DNA of 54,661 nt from contig CALLKF010000214.1 in assembly GCA_938008535.1 (NCBI GenBank), forward strand, positions 1 through 54,661. The letters are read 5' to 3'. This stretch comes from an uncultured Saprospirales bacterium (GTDB taxonomy: Bacteria; Bacteroidota; Bacteroidia; Chitinophagales; JADIYW01). Within the stretch, counting starts at the first letter, position 1. Each line of letters opens with the position of its first letter. The position numbers and the translations under genes are program-made. Under the pieces are notes generated by a model that ran no database searches, had not been told where the DNA came from, and saw only the letters and a program-made list of their open reading frames with translations. Positions 8,639 through 17,149 of the stretch are shown piece after piece.

Positions 8639-10726
8639 TTGGGTTTTCATTTCAAATATTTACCGTTAATTAAAATAGTTTTAGCACTCATTGCTGGAAT
8701 TTTTCTTTTCAATTTAGTTACAATTCCATTTCAATATTGCTTGTATTTCTGTTTGTTTATTTTCATTTTATTTATTGCATTTCATTACAATGTCTCCAAT
8801 TTATCAATAAAAAAAGCAAGTGCATATATTGCTTATGTTGTTGTGTTTTTGGTTGGTGGTTTAATGGCTACAAATAAGAAATTAGAAAATCAAGACTTAC
8901 ATTTTAGCAATCAAAAAGCTCAATTTGCTAAAGGAATTATTTTTTCATCGTTAGAAGAAAAAGATAAATCTTATAAAACAGTCATTAAAATTACTGAAAC
9001 AATTGACAGTTTAAATAAAACACAAGCAGCAACAGGAAATTTATTGGTTTATTTAGCAAAAGATTCATCTTTAAAAGAGTTAGAAATTGGCGATGAAATA
9101 TTGTTTAATCTTAGATACAATGCAGTTGAAGCACCGAAAAATCCTGGACAATTTGATTACAGAAATTATTTGAAATACAAATCTATTTTTCATCAGCAAT
9201 ATATTGCGCTGCATCAATATCAACTACTAACAAAACATAAATCGCTTTTTGTAAAACGTATTAGTGATAATATTGGAAAATATGTGCAATCTATTTTAAA
9301 AACATACATACCAAAACCAGAGAATTTTGCGCTGGCTGATGGTATTTTGTTGGGTCATCGTGCCAATATTGATGTTGAATTATACAACGCATTTGCTTAT
9401 ACAGGCATTTTGCATATCTTATCAGTTTCAGGTTTGCATGTTGGTATCATTTATGGAATGCTGCTTTTTTTATTATCATTTATAAAAGATAAAAACAAGA
9501 AAATAAAAATTGCAAAATTCATTTTCATTACGTTGTTCATTTGGTTGTTTGCATTTGTTACCGGTTTTTCTGCTGCGTGTGTGCGTGCCGCGATTCTGTT
9601 TACGTTATTGAATTATGGAAAAATCAGCAAAGAAAATTCTAACAATTTAAATTTACTTGGTGGTGCTGCATTGCTGCAATTATTAATCGATCCAAATAAT
9701 TTATACGATATTGGTTTTCAATTATCGTATTTAGCCATGCTTGGTTTATTTATTTTCTATAAACCAATTTATGCACTTTTTTACCATCCAAATAAAGCAG
9801 TTGACTGGACTTGGCAATTATGGTCTGCATCGTTGGCAGCGCAAGTGTTTACGGTGCCTTTGAGTATTTATTACTTCGGAAACTTTCCTACTTATTTCTT
9901 ATTCGCCAATATTTTTGCCATACCATTATCAGCAGTCATTTTATGGTTAAGTGTTGCGTTAATTCCGTTTAGTTTTATTCCATTTTTAGCAAAAATAATT
10001 GGTTTCGTCAATTCATTTGTCATTTCTATTTTTATACAACTCACCTATTTCTTTTCAAATTTGCCACTTGGAAAACTCTTTAATTTATACATCACCAAAT
10101 GGCAATTACTGATTTTATTTATTGCGATTATTTTATTGACGATTTCCATCGTAAAACAAAAACCAAAATTCTTATTGGCTTGTTTAAGTTTGTTTTTATG
10201 TACTATTATGATGTCGTTTGTTTATTCAAAAAATGAAATTTCAAAAAACGAAATCATAATCTATTCTGTTCCAAAAAATCTGGTGATTGCAAGCAACATA
10301 AATCAACAACAAATTATTATTTCAAAAGATAGTATTTCAGAAAAATCGTTTTCATTCTGCATCAAAAACTCTTATCGCAATTTCAGAATTTCTGATTACA
10401 AAAATTATTTACTCAATGATTCTATTTTAAACAAAGATTTTTATTGCAATAAAGATGTGTTGTATATAAATGGAAAAAGTTTTTACTTAATGAATAACGA
10501 CAACACGCGCAAAGCATTTTCAACTCCGTTGAAAGTTGATTATTTAATTTTAAGTGACAATTGCTTCTTAAATATTGAAAGTGTGAAAGCAAATTTTCAA
10601 TATCAGCAACTTATTTTATCAAGCGACAACAACAATTACCATTTAAAAATCTTCAGAAAATTATTGAATGAGAACAACCTGAAATTTGTGGATTTGAGCG
10701 AAAAAGCGTTGGTGATTGAGTTGTGA
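8639..10726 (+). CDS. comEC: ComEC/Rec2 competence channel
   Basis: A 695-residue polytopic protein. The N-terminal helices and DUF4131-like soluble domain (about 1-200) are followed by the Competence domain, with LADGILLGHRANID, HILSVSGLHVGIIYGM and the helix bundle to about residue 515. The C-terminal 165 residues are soluble but show no HxHxDH, so the metallo-beta-lactamase domain of longer ComEC proteins is absent, as is common in Bacteroidota. It forms the inner-membrane channel for single-stranded DNA uptake. The start is TTG, because a stop lies at 8624-8626 in frame and no ATG precedes conserved sequence. Confidence 0.88.
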   Translation: MGFHFKYLPLIKIVLALIAGIFLFNLVTIPFQYCLYFCLFIFILFIAFHYNVSNLSIKKASAYIAYVVVFLVGGLMATNKKLENQDLHFSNQKAQFAKGIIFSSLEEKDKSYKTVIKITETIDSLNKTQAATGNLLVYLAKDSSLKELEIGDEILFNLRYNAVEAPKNPGQFDYRNYLKYKSIFHQQYIALHQYQLLTKHKSLFVKRISDNIGKYVQSILKTYIPKPENFALADGILLGHRANIDVELYNAFAYTGILHILSVSGLHVGIIYGMLLFLLSFIKDKNKKIKIAKFIFITLFIWLFAFVTGFSAACVRAAILFTLLNYGKISKENSNNLNLLGGAALLQLLIDPNNLYDIGFQLSYLAMLGLFIFYKPIYALFYHPNKAVDWTWQLWSASLAAQVFTVPLSIYYFGNFPTYFLFANIFAIPLSAVILWLSVALIPFSFIPFLAKIIGFVNSFVISIFIQLTYFFSNLPLGKLFNLYITKWQLLILFIAIILLTISIVKQKPKFLLACLSLFLCTIMMSFVYSKNEISKNEIIIYSVPKNLVIASNINQQQIIISKDSISEKSFSFCIKNSYRNFRISDYKNYLLNDSILNKDFYCNKDVLYINGKSFYLMNNDNTRKAFSTPLKVDYLILSDNCFLNIESVKANFQYQQLILSSDNNNYHLKIFRKLLNENNLKFVDLSEKALVIEL

Positions 10727-10751
10727 ACTTGCAGTTTAATATAGTTTTTAT

Positions 10752-10759
10752 TATCTTTA
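10752..10759 (+). promoter_or_regulatory. Putative -7 element of the DUF6169 bicistron
   Basis: TATCTTTA followed by C lies 8 bases before the ATG at 10768 and supports that start over longer upstream frames. Confidence 0.5.
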
Positions 10760-10767
10760 CAATAGAA

Positions 10768-10926
10768 ATGGAAGTTAAAGAAAAAATAAACAAAACCTTA
10801 AACTCAAAAGGTGCTGCTATCTTCAAAAAAATGTTGGAAGATAAAAACGCTATTTCTAAACATCTGCAAAATGGTGGAAAATTATCTGAACTAAAAGATA
10901 AATACAAGTTTGTCAAACCCATATAA
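10768..10926 (+). CDS. 52-residue basic protein, upstream partner of the DUF6169 gene
   Basis: A small soluble, lysine-rich protein predicted mostly helical (MEVKEKINKTLNSKG at the start, ELKDKYKFVKPI at the end). The start at 10768 is chosen because a promoter-like TATCTTTA sits immediately upstream. The frame can be extended upstream only through the promoter. It overlaps the next gene by 17 bases, so the two are translationally coupled. I do not recognise a function. The layout (small first gene, larger overlapping second gene) recalls antitoxin-toxin pairs, but no toxin fold is evident. Confidence 0.6.
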   Translation: MEVKEKINKTLNSKGAAIFKKMLEDKNAISKHLQNGGKLSELKDKYKFVKPI

Positions 10927-11392
10927 TTTAATTGAAGCAGACGATTTTTCGTATGAATTTGTAACGACTCAAGGAATTACTTATCAAATTTATTTTTTAG
11001 ATTATAGTGCAATGTTTGATGATTATCCAACTATTGCTAAATTCATTTATACTTTTAATATTGACGTAATTGATGGTGATGAAAGACTAGCAATTACTGA
11101 TGAAAGAATTGGGATTACTGTTGTTGAAGTATTAAAAAAATTCTTTACAAAAATTGAGAACGTTGTAGTTTATGTTTGTGATACAACTGATAAGAAACAT
11201 TATGCGCGCAAACGAAAATTTGACACTTGGTTTTGGAAATATAATGATGGAAATATTATAAAAGAAGATGGCATTGCTATGATTGAAGGAATTGAAATTG
11301 TTAATGCTTTGCTTATTGAAAAACATCATCCAAAATTACACGAAATTATATTTGCATTTAAGGATTTGAATAATAAAGTTGGTGATAAATAA
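10910..11392 (+). CDS. DUF6169-like protein
   Basis: 160 residues starting with TTG inside the end of the preceding gene (MSNPYNLIEADDFSYEF). It is predicted soluble alpha/beta and carries aromatic-rich patches (YQIYFLDYSAMFDDYP, YARKRKFDTWFWKYNDG). The start and spacing of aromatic residues look like the Bacteroidota DUF6169 family, recognised from memory only. No catalytic motif is apparent. Confidence 0.65.
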   Translation: MSNPYNLIEADDFSYEFVTTQGITYQIYFLDYSAMFDDYPTIAKFIYTFNIDVIDGDERLAITDERIGITVVEVLKKFFTKIENVVVYVCDTTDKKHYARKRKFDTWFWKYNDGNIIKEDGIAMIEGIEIVNALLIEKHHPKLHEIIFAFKDLNNKVGDK

Positions 11393-11460
11393 ATAAAATA
11401 TTTTTTAGCTAAATTGTGTATATTTAAGTAACTTTAAATCATATTAAGAAAACCTATCGA

Positions 11461-11652
11461 ATGAAAAATCTAATATTTCTAATCTCAACGATAATTATGT
11501 TCACAGCTTGCAAAAAAGGATACACCTGTGAATGTGATAATCCTGGCGGACATGAAGTATTTATAATTCATGACACAAAGAGCAATGCAGAGAAAGAATG
11601 TTTTAAATATAGAGATATTCCATGGTCAGAAACAAGCTGTACACTTAAATAA
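11461..11652 (+). CDS. Small cysteine-containing lipoprotein
   Basis: 63 residues with a signal peptide and lipobox (FTAC, Cys17). The mature part of about 46 residues contains four further cysteines (YTCECD, EKECF, TSCTLK), enough for two disulfides in the periplasm. No family is recognised. Its last 8 bases overlap the 3' end of the convergent bioA gene. Confidence 0.65.
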   Translation: MKNLIFLISTIIMFTACKKGYTCECDNPGGHEVFIIHDTKSNAEKECFKYRDIPWSETSCTLK

Positions 11653-12910
11653 TTTCCAGCACTTCATCAATAACATCATACACTTTTTGCAACTGCTCTT
11701 TGGTGATAATATATGGTGGTAAAACGTAAACGGTGTTGCCAAGTGGTCGAAGTAAGACACCGCGTTTAATAAAATTATCGTACAAAAAATCGCGAATATT
11801 ATTGAAATAATTGGATGAAGCATCTGTTTTTACATCAAAAGCTACGATTGTACCAGTTTGTCGAATATTTTCAATTTTTGTGTTTGATTTTAGTTTTGAT
11901 AAATATTGACTTTGCCATTCAACTAAATTGTTAATCGTTAATTGTGCATCATTTATTAATTCCAAACTCGCGCAGGCAGCCGCACAAGCCAGCGGATTTC
12001 CAGTATATGAGTGTCCGTGAAAAAATGTTTTTAGTTTATCATTGCTCAAAAATGCATCATAAATTTTTTGCGAACAACTAGTAATTCCAAACGGCAAAAA
12101 ACCACCAGTTATGCCTTTCGAAATACAAAAAATGTCTGGTTTATTTACCAAATGGTCTGTTGCGAAAATTTTTCCTGTACGATAAAAACCAGTCATAACT
12201 TCATCTGCAATACAGATTACTTGATTTTGTTGTGCTATATCGACCAATTTATCCAGAAATTTGGCTTCATACATCAACATACCAGCCGAACCTTGAATTA
12301 ATGGCTCAAAAATAAACGCTGCTACCTTTTTTTTCTGAATAATATGCTGAAATTCATGTTGAACTTGTTCAATATTGGCTTCATTTGGCAAATCAATAAA
12401 TTCAACATCAAACAAAAACGACTCAAACGGCTGATTGAAAGTACCGCGCGCGCCAACCGACATCGCTCCAAATGTATCGCCATGATAGGCATTTTTGAAC
12501 GCAATGACGGTGTTTTTTGGTTGGTTTTGGTTGTGACAAAACTGAATAGCCATCTTCAAAGCTACTTCAACCGAAGTCGAACCATTATCAGAAAAGAAGA
12601 TTTTTGTTTGATTCTTTGGTAAAATAGCAAGCAGTTTTTCAGAAATCTCAATCGCAGTTGGATGCGTAAAACCAGCAAAAATAACATGCTCTAATTCGTC
12701 CAATTGCTTTTTGATACGTTTGGAAATATGTTCATTGCAGTGACCAAACAAATTCGTCCACCAACTTGATATAGCATCAATGTATTCGTTTTCATACTCG
12801 TCAGTCAGAATCGCATCTTTTGCTTTCACAATTACCAAATTTTCTCCAGCTGTTTGATGTTGCGTAAACGGATGCCAAATATTTTGTTGATCGATTTTGG
12901 ATAAATGCAT
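11645..12910 (-). CDS. bioA: Adenosylmethionine-8-amino-7-oxononanoate aminotransferase
   Basis: 421 residues from the ATG at 12910, which begins MHLSKIDQQNIWHPFTQHQ and lies one base past the bioD stop. The frame extends to a TTG at 12934, which is less likely. Fold-type I PLP enzyme landmarks are visible: DAISSWWTNLFGHCNE, FSDNGSTSVEVALKMA, AYHGDTFGAMSVG, CIADEVMTGFYRTG and the PLP-lysine region ISKGITGGFLP. It converts KAPA to DAPA in biotin synthesis. It is the last gene of the bioBFDA cluster. Confidence 0.94.
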   Translation of the reverse strand: MHLSKIDQQNIWHPFTQHQTAGENLVIVKAKDAILTDEYENEYIDAISSWWTNLFGHCNEHISKRIKKQLDELEHVIFAGFTHPTAIEISEKLLAILPKNQTKIFFSDNGSTSVEVALKMAIQFCHNQNQPKNTVIAFKNAYHGDTFGAMSVGARGTFNQPFESFLFDVEFIDLPNEANIEQVQHEFQHIIQKKKVAAFIFEPLIQGSAGMLMYEAKFLDKLVDIAQQNQVICIADEVMTGFYRTGKIFATDHLVNKPDIFCISKGITGGFLPFGITSCSQKIYDAFLSNDKLKTFFHGHSYTGNPLACAAACASLELINDAQLTINNLVEWQSQYLSKLKSNTKIENIRQTGTIVAFDVKTDASSNYFNNIRDFLYDNFIKRGVLLRPLGNTVYVLPPYIITKEQLQKVYDVIDEVLEII

Positions 12911-12911
12911 A

Positions 12912-13529
12912 TTATTGGTGTCGAAGATATTCAAATTGTTTTGCTTGTTCTGAAATAAATTCTTGCGTCAAATTGTCAGTAAATGGAATTTTACCAAGTA
13001 AAGGTATTTTAGAATATTCTAAAATAAATCTTTCAGTTTCAAAATTTGGATCACCACAAAAGATTATTCCTTCAATTGGAATATTTCTTTGTTTTAATGC
13101 TTCAATTGACAATAAGGTATGATTAATGCTTCCTAAATAATTCATAGAAACAAGTATAACAGATAGTTGTAGTTCTTTAATTAAATCAATACATAAATAT
13201 TTTTCAGATAAAGGTGAAAGCAAACCACCAGCAGTTTCTACTATTAAGTGATTATTTGTATTAACTAATTTAATCTGTTCTATATCAATAACTTTTGATT
13301 CTAATTTAGCAGCTAAATGTGGTGAAACTGGTTCTTTTAATAAAAATGCTTCTGGAAAAACAGTTTGGTGGTTTTTTGCATATTTTCGCACAAAATCAGC
13401 ATCCGTTTCGTTTAAATTACCTGATTGTACTGGTTTCCAGTAATCAGCATGCAGTGCCTCCACTAAAACTGCAGATGTAACTGTTTTACCTATATTGGTT
13501 CCAATTCCAGCAATGATGTATTTCTTCAT
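12912..13529 (-). CDS. bioD: Dethiobiotin synthetase
   Basis: 205 residues with the P-loop GIGTNIGKTVTSAVL (Lys15), a substrate-binding KPVQSGN motif and VETAGGLLSPL. It closes the ureido ring of dethiobiotin from DAPA, CO2 and ATP. It sits 8 bases after bioF and 1 base before bioA, so translation is tightly linked. Confidence 0.93.
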   Translation of the reverse strand: MKKYIIAGIGTNIGKTVTSAVLVEALHADYWKPVQSGNLNETDADFVRKYAKNHQTVFPEAFLLKEPVSPHLAAKLESKVIDIEQIKLVNTNNHLIVETAGGLLSPLSEKYLCIDLIKELQLSVILVSMNYLGSINHTLLSIEALKQRNIPIEGIIFCGDPNFETERFILEYSKIPLLGKIPFTDNLTQEFISEQAKQFEYLRHQ

Positions 13530-13537
13530 TTTATATT

Positions 13538-14671
13538 CTATTGATAATCAGTTAGTAAATTAAATAACAAATCAATTTCTTCTGTAGTATTATAGCTGTG
13601 TAGAATAATTCTCAATCGTTCAGTTCCAATTGGAACCGTTGGCGCAATAATTGGTCGAATATCCAATCCATTTTTCTGAAGATAGTTGGCAATTTTTCGA
13701 CAGTTTTCGTTTCCTAATACCAATATTCCAAAAATTGGACCATCGCCAATGAGCGAAAATTTGCTTTTTAATGAATCAAATTTATTTTTAAAGTAAAAGA
13801 TTAATTTATTTAGTTTAATTTGTTGGTTTATAGTATTTTGTAAATATAAATAACTATGTTTCACAGACAATAAATTATGTTTATCTAATGCTGTTGAATA
13901 AATGAATGGTTTTGAAAAATTAACCAAATACTCTTTTAGCTTTTTGCTGCCAAGCACTACTGCACCGTGGCTTGCAATGGCTTTTCCAAAGGTATAAACA
14001 CGTGCAAAGCATTTTGCTTCTATTGATGCAACATTGCACAAACCTGCACCATTGCTGCCAAAAAGTCCAGTTGAGTGTGCTTCATCAATGATTAATTCAA
14101 CCTCGTAGTTAGAAGCTAAATCAGCTAATTTTTGTAAATCAGGCATATCGCCTTCCATAGAAAAGAGCGATTCAGTAATGATAAAACCTATCTGACCAAC
14201 AGCTTTCAATTTCAACTTTTCTTCCAAATCAACCATATCATTATGTAAAAAAGCAACCAGTTTTGCGCCACTCAACTGCATTCCTTGATGAATAGATGCA
14301 TGTACCAATTCGTCGTAAAAAATGACATCATTCGGACGAACAACTGTCGAAATCAAACCAACATTCGCATCAAAGCCAGAATTAAATAGTAAAGCCGCTT
14401 CAGAATGATGTGTTTCAGCCAACAATTGCTCTAATTCTTCAAAAAGCAGCGAATTTCCATTCAATAAACGTGAACCAGTTGCGCCATTTTTAGTAAATTT
14501 CAATGTATTATATTCAATATCAACCTGTTGTTTAATAAAAGCAGATCGTGAAAAACCTAAATAATCATTCGATGAAAAATCAACAAGTGCTTGATTTATT
14601 GTTAATTGACGAAAAAGATGCGCTTCTTTTCGTTTTTGTAAGTAGTTTTCAATTCTATCGTTTAAATTCAT
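13538..14671 (-). CDS. bioF: 8-amino-7-oxononanoate synthase
   Basis: 377 residues of the alpha-oxoamine synthase family: VDFSSNDYLGFS near the N-terminus, NGATGSRLLNGNS, the PLP site IIDEAHSTGLFG and the lysine region YTFGKAIASHGAVVLGS. It condenses pimeloyl thioester with alanine to give KAPA. It follows the repeat-filled bioB-bioF gap and precedes bioD by 8 bases. Confidence 0.92.
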   Translation of the reverse strand: MNLNDRIENYLQKRKEAHLFRQLTINQALVDFSSNDYLGFSRSAFIKQQVDIEYNTLKFTKNGATGSRLLNGNSLLFEELEQLLAETHHSEAALLFNSGFDANVGLISTVVRPNDVIFYDELVHASIHQGMQLSGAKLVAFLHNDMVDLEEKLKLKAVGQIGFIITESLFSMEGDMPDLQKLADLASNYEVELIIDEAHSTGLFGSNGAGLCNVASIEAKCFARVYTFGKAIASHGAVVLGSKKLKEYLVNFSKPFIYSTALDKHNLLSVKHSYLYLQNTINQQIKLNKLIFYFKNKFDSLKSKFSLIGDGPIFGILVLGNENCRKIANYLQKNGLDIRPIIAPTVPIGTERLRIILHSYNTTEEIDLLFNLLTDYQ

Positions 14672-14710
14672 TTTAATTTCAAAGAAAATAAATAAAATTC
14701 AACATGCTGA

Positions 14711-14830
14711 TTTAGGGTTCTGAACACCAACATTAAGGTTTGTGACCCTAACTTTAGGGTTTCGGACCTTAAACTTAGCGTTGTTAATCCTAAATTTTGG
14801 TTGATAACGCTAACGTATCAGTTCAAGACC
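14711..14830. repeat. Degenerate 21-base tandem array between bioB and bioF
   Basis: About six diverged units with the pattern TTAGGGTTnnnGACCCTAA. Their GGTT-like cores start at 14716, 14737, 14758, 14779, 14799 and 14820, so the spacing is 21, 21, 21, 20 and 21 bases. Many units are small imperfect inverted repeats. No gene fits here. The array fills most of the 191-base gap inside the biotin cluster, upstream of bioF. Confidence 0.7.
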
Positions 14831-14862
14831 TTAAATCGACCATTTTTTTATAGTTATAGTAG

Positions 14863-15846
14863 TTACACCACTAATTCAACAACATTTTCCTTTTTAAATG
14901 CTTCGCGTGGTTTAAGACCTAGCAGATCGAACATTGCCATATCATCGGTAAAAGTTGGGTTTGGCGTCGTCAGCAATTTATCGCCAGCAAAAATAGAGTT
15001 TGCACCAGCCATAAAGCATAACGCTTGTTCAGAAACTGGCATGTCTAATCGTCCGGCACTTAAGCGAACCATTGTTTTTGGCATTGTTATACGAACAGTT
15101 GCAATCATGCGCACCATTTCAAAAACGGAAACGCGTTTCATGTTTTCCAAAGGTGTTCCTTCAACAGCCACCAAAGCATTAACAGGCACAGATTCAGGAT
15201 GTTCTGGTAAAGTAGCCAATGTATGAATCATACCAATTCGTGCATCATGGCTCTCACCCATTCCAATAATTCCACCGCTGCAAACACTGATTCCGGCTTT
15301 TCGCACATTGCCAATCGTGTTCAACCTTTCTTCAAACGTGCGCGTGGTAATGATGTTTTCGTAATTATCTTCAGAAGTATCTAAATTATGGTTATAAGCA
15401 TACAAACCAGCATTTTTTAGTTTATCAGCTTGTTCTTTGGTCAACATACCCATGGTGCAGCAAACTTCTAATCCAATTTCATTCACACCTTTCACCATTT
15501 CAAGCACATTGTCGAAATCGCGGTTATCGCGTACTTCGCGCCAAGCTGCACCCATACAAAACCGTGTAGAACCATTTTGTTTGGCTTCGTTGGCTTTTTC
15601 CAGCACTTCATTAACGTTTAATAATTTATGCGCTTTTACATTGGTGTGGTAGCGCGCCGCTTGTGGACAATAAGCACAATCTTCGGAACAACCACCAGTT
15701 TTTACCGATAATAGCGTACAAACCTGCACTTCACCAGTTTGGTTGAAGTTTCTATGAACGGTTGCTGCCTGATACATCAACTCTAAAAGTGGTTGATGAT
15801 ATATTTTTTGAATTTCTGTAAATGTCCAATTATTTCTGATTTGCAT
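14863..15846 (-). CDS. bioB: Biotin synthase
   Basis: A 327-residue radical-SAM enzyme. The [4Fe-4S] motif CSEDCAYC gives Cys53, Cys57 and Cys60. Further conserved segments are YNHNLDTSEDNY, VCSGGIIGMGES and the arginine-bearing RLSAGRLDM. It inserts sulfur into dethiobiotin. It is the first gene of the minus-strand bio cluster but is separated from bioF by 191 bases of repeat. Known BioB proteins draw sulfur from their own auxiliary cluster. Confidence 0.95.
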   Translation of the reverse strand: MQIRNNWTFTEIQKIYHQPLLELMYQAATVHRNFNQTGEVQVCTLLSVKTGGCSEDCAYCPQAARYHTNVKAHKLLNVNEVLEKANEAKQNGSTRFCMGAAWREVRDNRDFDNVLEMVKGVNEIGLEVCCTMGMLTKEQADKLKNAGLYAYNHNLDTSEDNYENIITTRTFEERLNTIGNVRKAGISVCSGGIIGMGESHDARIGMIHTLATLPEHPESVPVNALVAVEGTPLENMKRVSVFEMVRMIATVRITMPKTMVRLSAGRLDMPVSEQALCFMAGANSIFAGDKLLTTPNPTFTDDMAMFDLLGLKPREAFKKENVVELVV

Positions 15847-15877
15847 ATCTATTTTTTAAAAGGTTAAAATAACAAAA

Positions 15878-16390
15878 TTATAAGGAATCTTTATTTAAAT
15901 TTTCATTTAATCTAGGAAAATGTTTAGCAAATTGTTCCTTTAATTTCTTTTCTTCGTCAACAACATTTCCGACAGGCAAACCTGTTGGCAACATCTGTGG
16001 TGTTTGAATTACTTTTGTTGTGTCTTTGGGTACTATCTTACTTAATTTTAGATCAACTTTATTTAATAATGAATCGAATTGTATTGGTCTGACTTGAAAA
16101 TAGTACAAAGTTGAATAAAAAGATGCGCTATCTACCTTATGTTTTTTGAAAATTTCAGTATAAAACTTATTTTTTACTGCATTTAATGAATCTGTTCGAA
16201 CATTTGGTAATTTTTCCATCACGTAAGATTCCATGATTAAAACATCTTCAAGAACAGCAATCATTTTAGTATCAGATAATACTCTTTGATGCTTGTCATA
16301 CTTTGATTTTTGAGCACACGATAAAATAAATATGGTGATAAATGTAAAGAATACTAATTTAGAACTATATTTTTGTAGTAACTTAAACAT
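15878..16390 (-). CDS. DUF4296-type lipoprotein
   Basis: 170 residues from the ATG at 16390 (MFKLLQKYSS). A longer frame from a TTG at 16420 is rejected because it would overlap the divergent gene. The signal peptide ends in the lipobox ILSC. The mature protein has the DUF4296 pattern: ILS/VLSDTKMIAVLEDVLIMESYV, then a helix repeat around FYTEIFKKHKVDSASFYSTLYYF and a charged tail. Function is unknown, and it is common in Bacteroidota. It is divergent from yggS with 6 bases between starts. Confidence 0.75.
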   Translation of the reverse strand: MFKLLQKYSSKLVFFTFITIFILSCAQKSKYDKHQRVLSDTKMIAVLEDVLIMESYVMEKLPNVRTDSLNAVKNKFYTEIFKKHKVDSASFYSTLYYFQVRPIQFDSLLNKVDLKLSKIVPKDTTKVIQTPQMLPTGLPVGNVVDEEKKLKEQFAKHFPRLNENLNKDSL

Positions 16391-16396
16391 GTTTAT

Positions 16397-17092
16397 ATGA
16401 TAGACTTTTCTGCTTTGCAAGATATAATAAAATTAGCAAAATTAAAAAACAGCAAACTAGTTGCGATTTCAAAAACCAAACCTGTTGAATTAATTTTAGA
16501 AGCATATAGCCATGGACAAAAAGTATTTGGTGAAAATAAAGTACAAGATTTAGTAGCTAAATATGAAGCATTGCCAAAAGATATCGAATGGCACATGGTT
16601 GGAACCTTGCAAACTAATAAAGTAAAATATATTGCACCGTTTATTCATCTAATTCATTCTGTTGATAGTTTGAAATTGGCTATAGAAATCAATAAACAAG
16701 CATTAAAAAACAATAGAGTTATCGATGTTTTATTGGAAATATACATTGCTGCCGAAACCAGTAAATCTGGCTTTTCTGAAGAAGAATTAATTGATCATTT
16801 GGATATTAAAGCATTTGACGCATTAAAAAACATCAGAATTGTTGGTTTAATGGGTATGGCAACCAATACAAAAAGTCAAATCTTAATAAAAAATGAATTT
16901 ACTGGTTTAAAGCGATTTTTTGATGAGCTAAAATCTACCTATTTTAAAAACAATACTGATTTTAAGGAATTATCTATGGGTATGAGTAGTGATTATCAAA
17001 TAGCACTTGAATGTGGTGCTTCCATTATTCGTGTTGGTTCTGCTATTTTTGGAGAACGAGACATAAAGAAAAACAGCAGTGTTCCGATGTAA
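16397..17092 (+). CDS. YggS/PROSC-family PLP homeostasis protein
   Basis: 231 residues, the family length. The PLP lysine is expected at Lys27 (AISKTKP). Other landmarks are FGENKVQD, EWHMVGTLQTNK and the phosphate-binding end MGMSSDYQIALECGASIIRVGSAIFGER. It binds PLP without catalysis and balances vitamin B6 and amino-acid pools. The divergent start is only 6 bases from the DUF4296 gene. Confidence 0.9.
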   Translation: MIDFSALQDIIKLAKLKNSKLVAISKTKPVELILEAYSHGQKVFGENKVQDLVAKYEALPKDIEWHMVGTLQTNKVKYIAPFIHLIHSVDSLKLAIEINKQALKNNRVIDVLLEIYIAAETSKSGFSEEELIDHLDIKAFDALKNIRIVGLMGMATNTKSQILIKNEFTGLKRFFDELKSTYFKNNTDFKELSMGMSSDYQIALECGASIIRVGSAIFGERDIKKNSSVPM

Positions 17093-17149
17093 TGAACAAA
17101 GCGTATCTTAGCACCTAATATTTTTTTCATTTTATAATTTCAAAAAAAA

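Noticed and set aside
12911..12934. TTG start of bioA at 12934
   Set aside because: ATG at 12910, one base after the bioD stop, gives the conserved N-terminus.
14711..14830. Telomere-like TTAGGG sequence
   Set aside because: The TTAGGG words are parts of diverged 21-base units in a bacterial intergenic gap; the sequence is not a G-rich simple repeat.
14801..15226. Open frame antisense to bioB
   Set aside because: It lies opposite well-conserved bioB codons and has no recognisable features.
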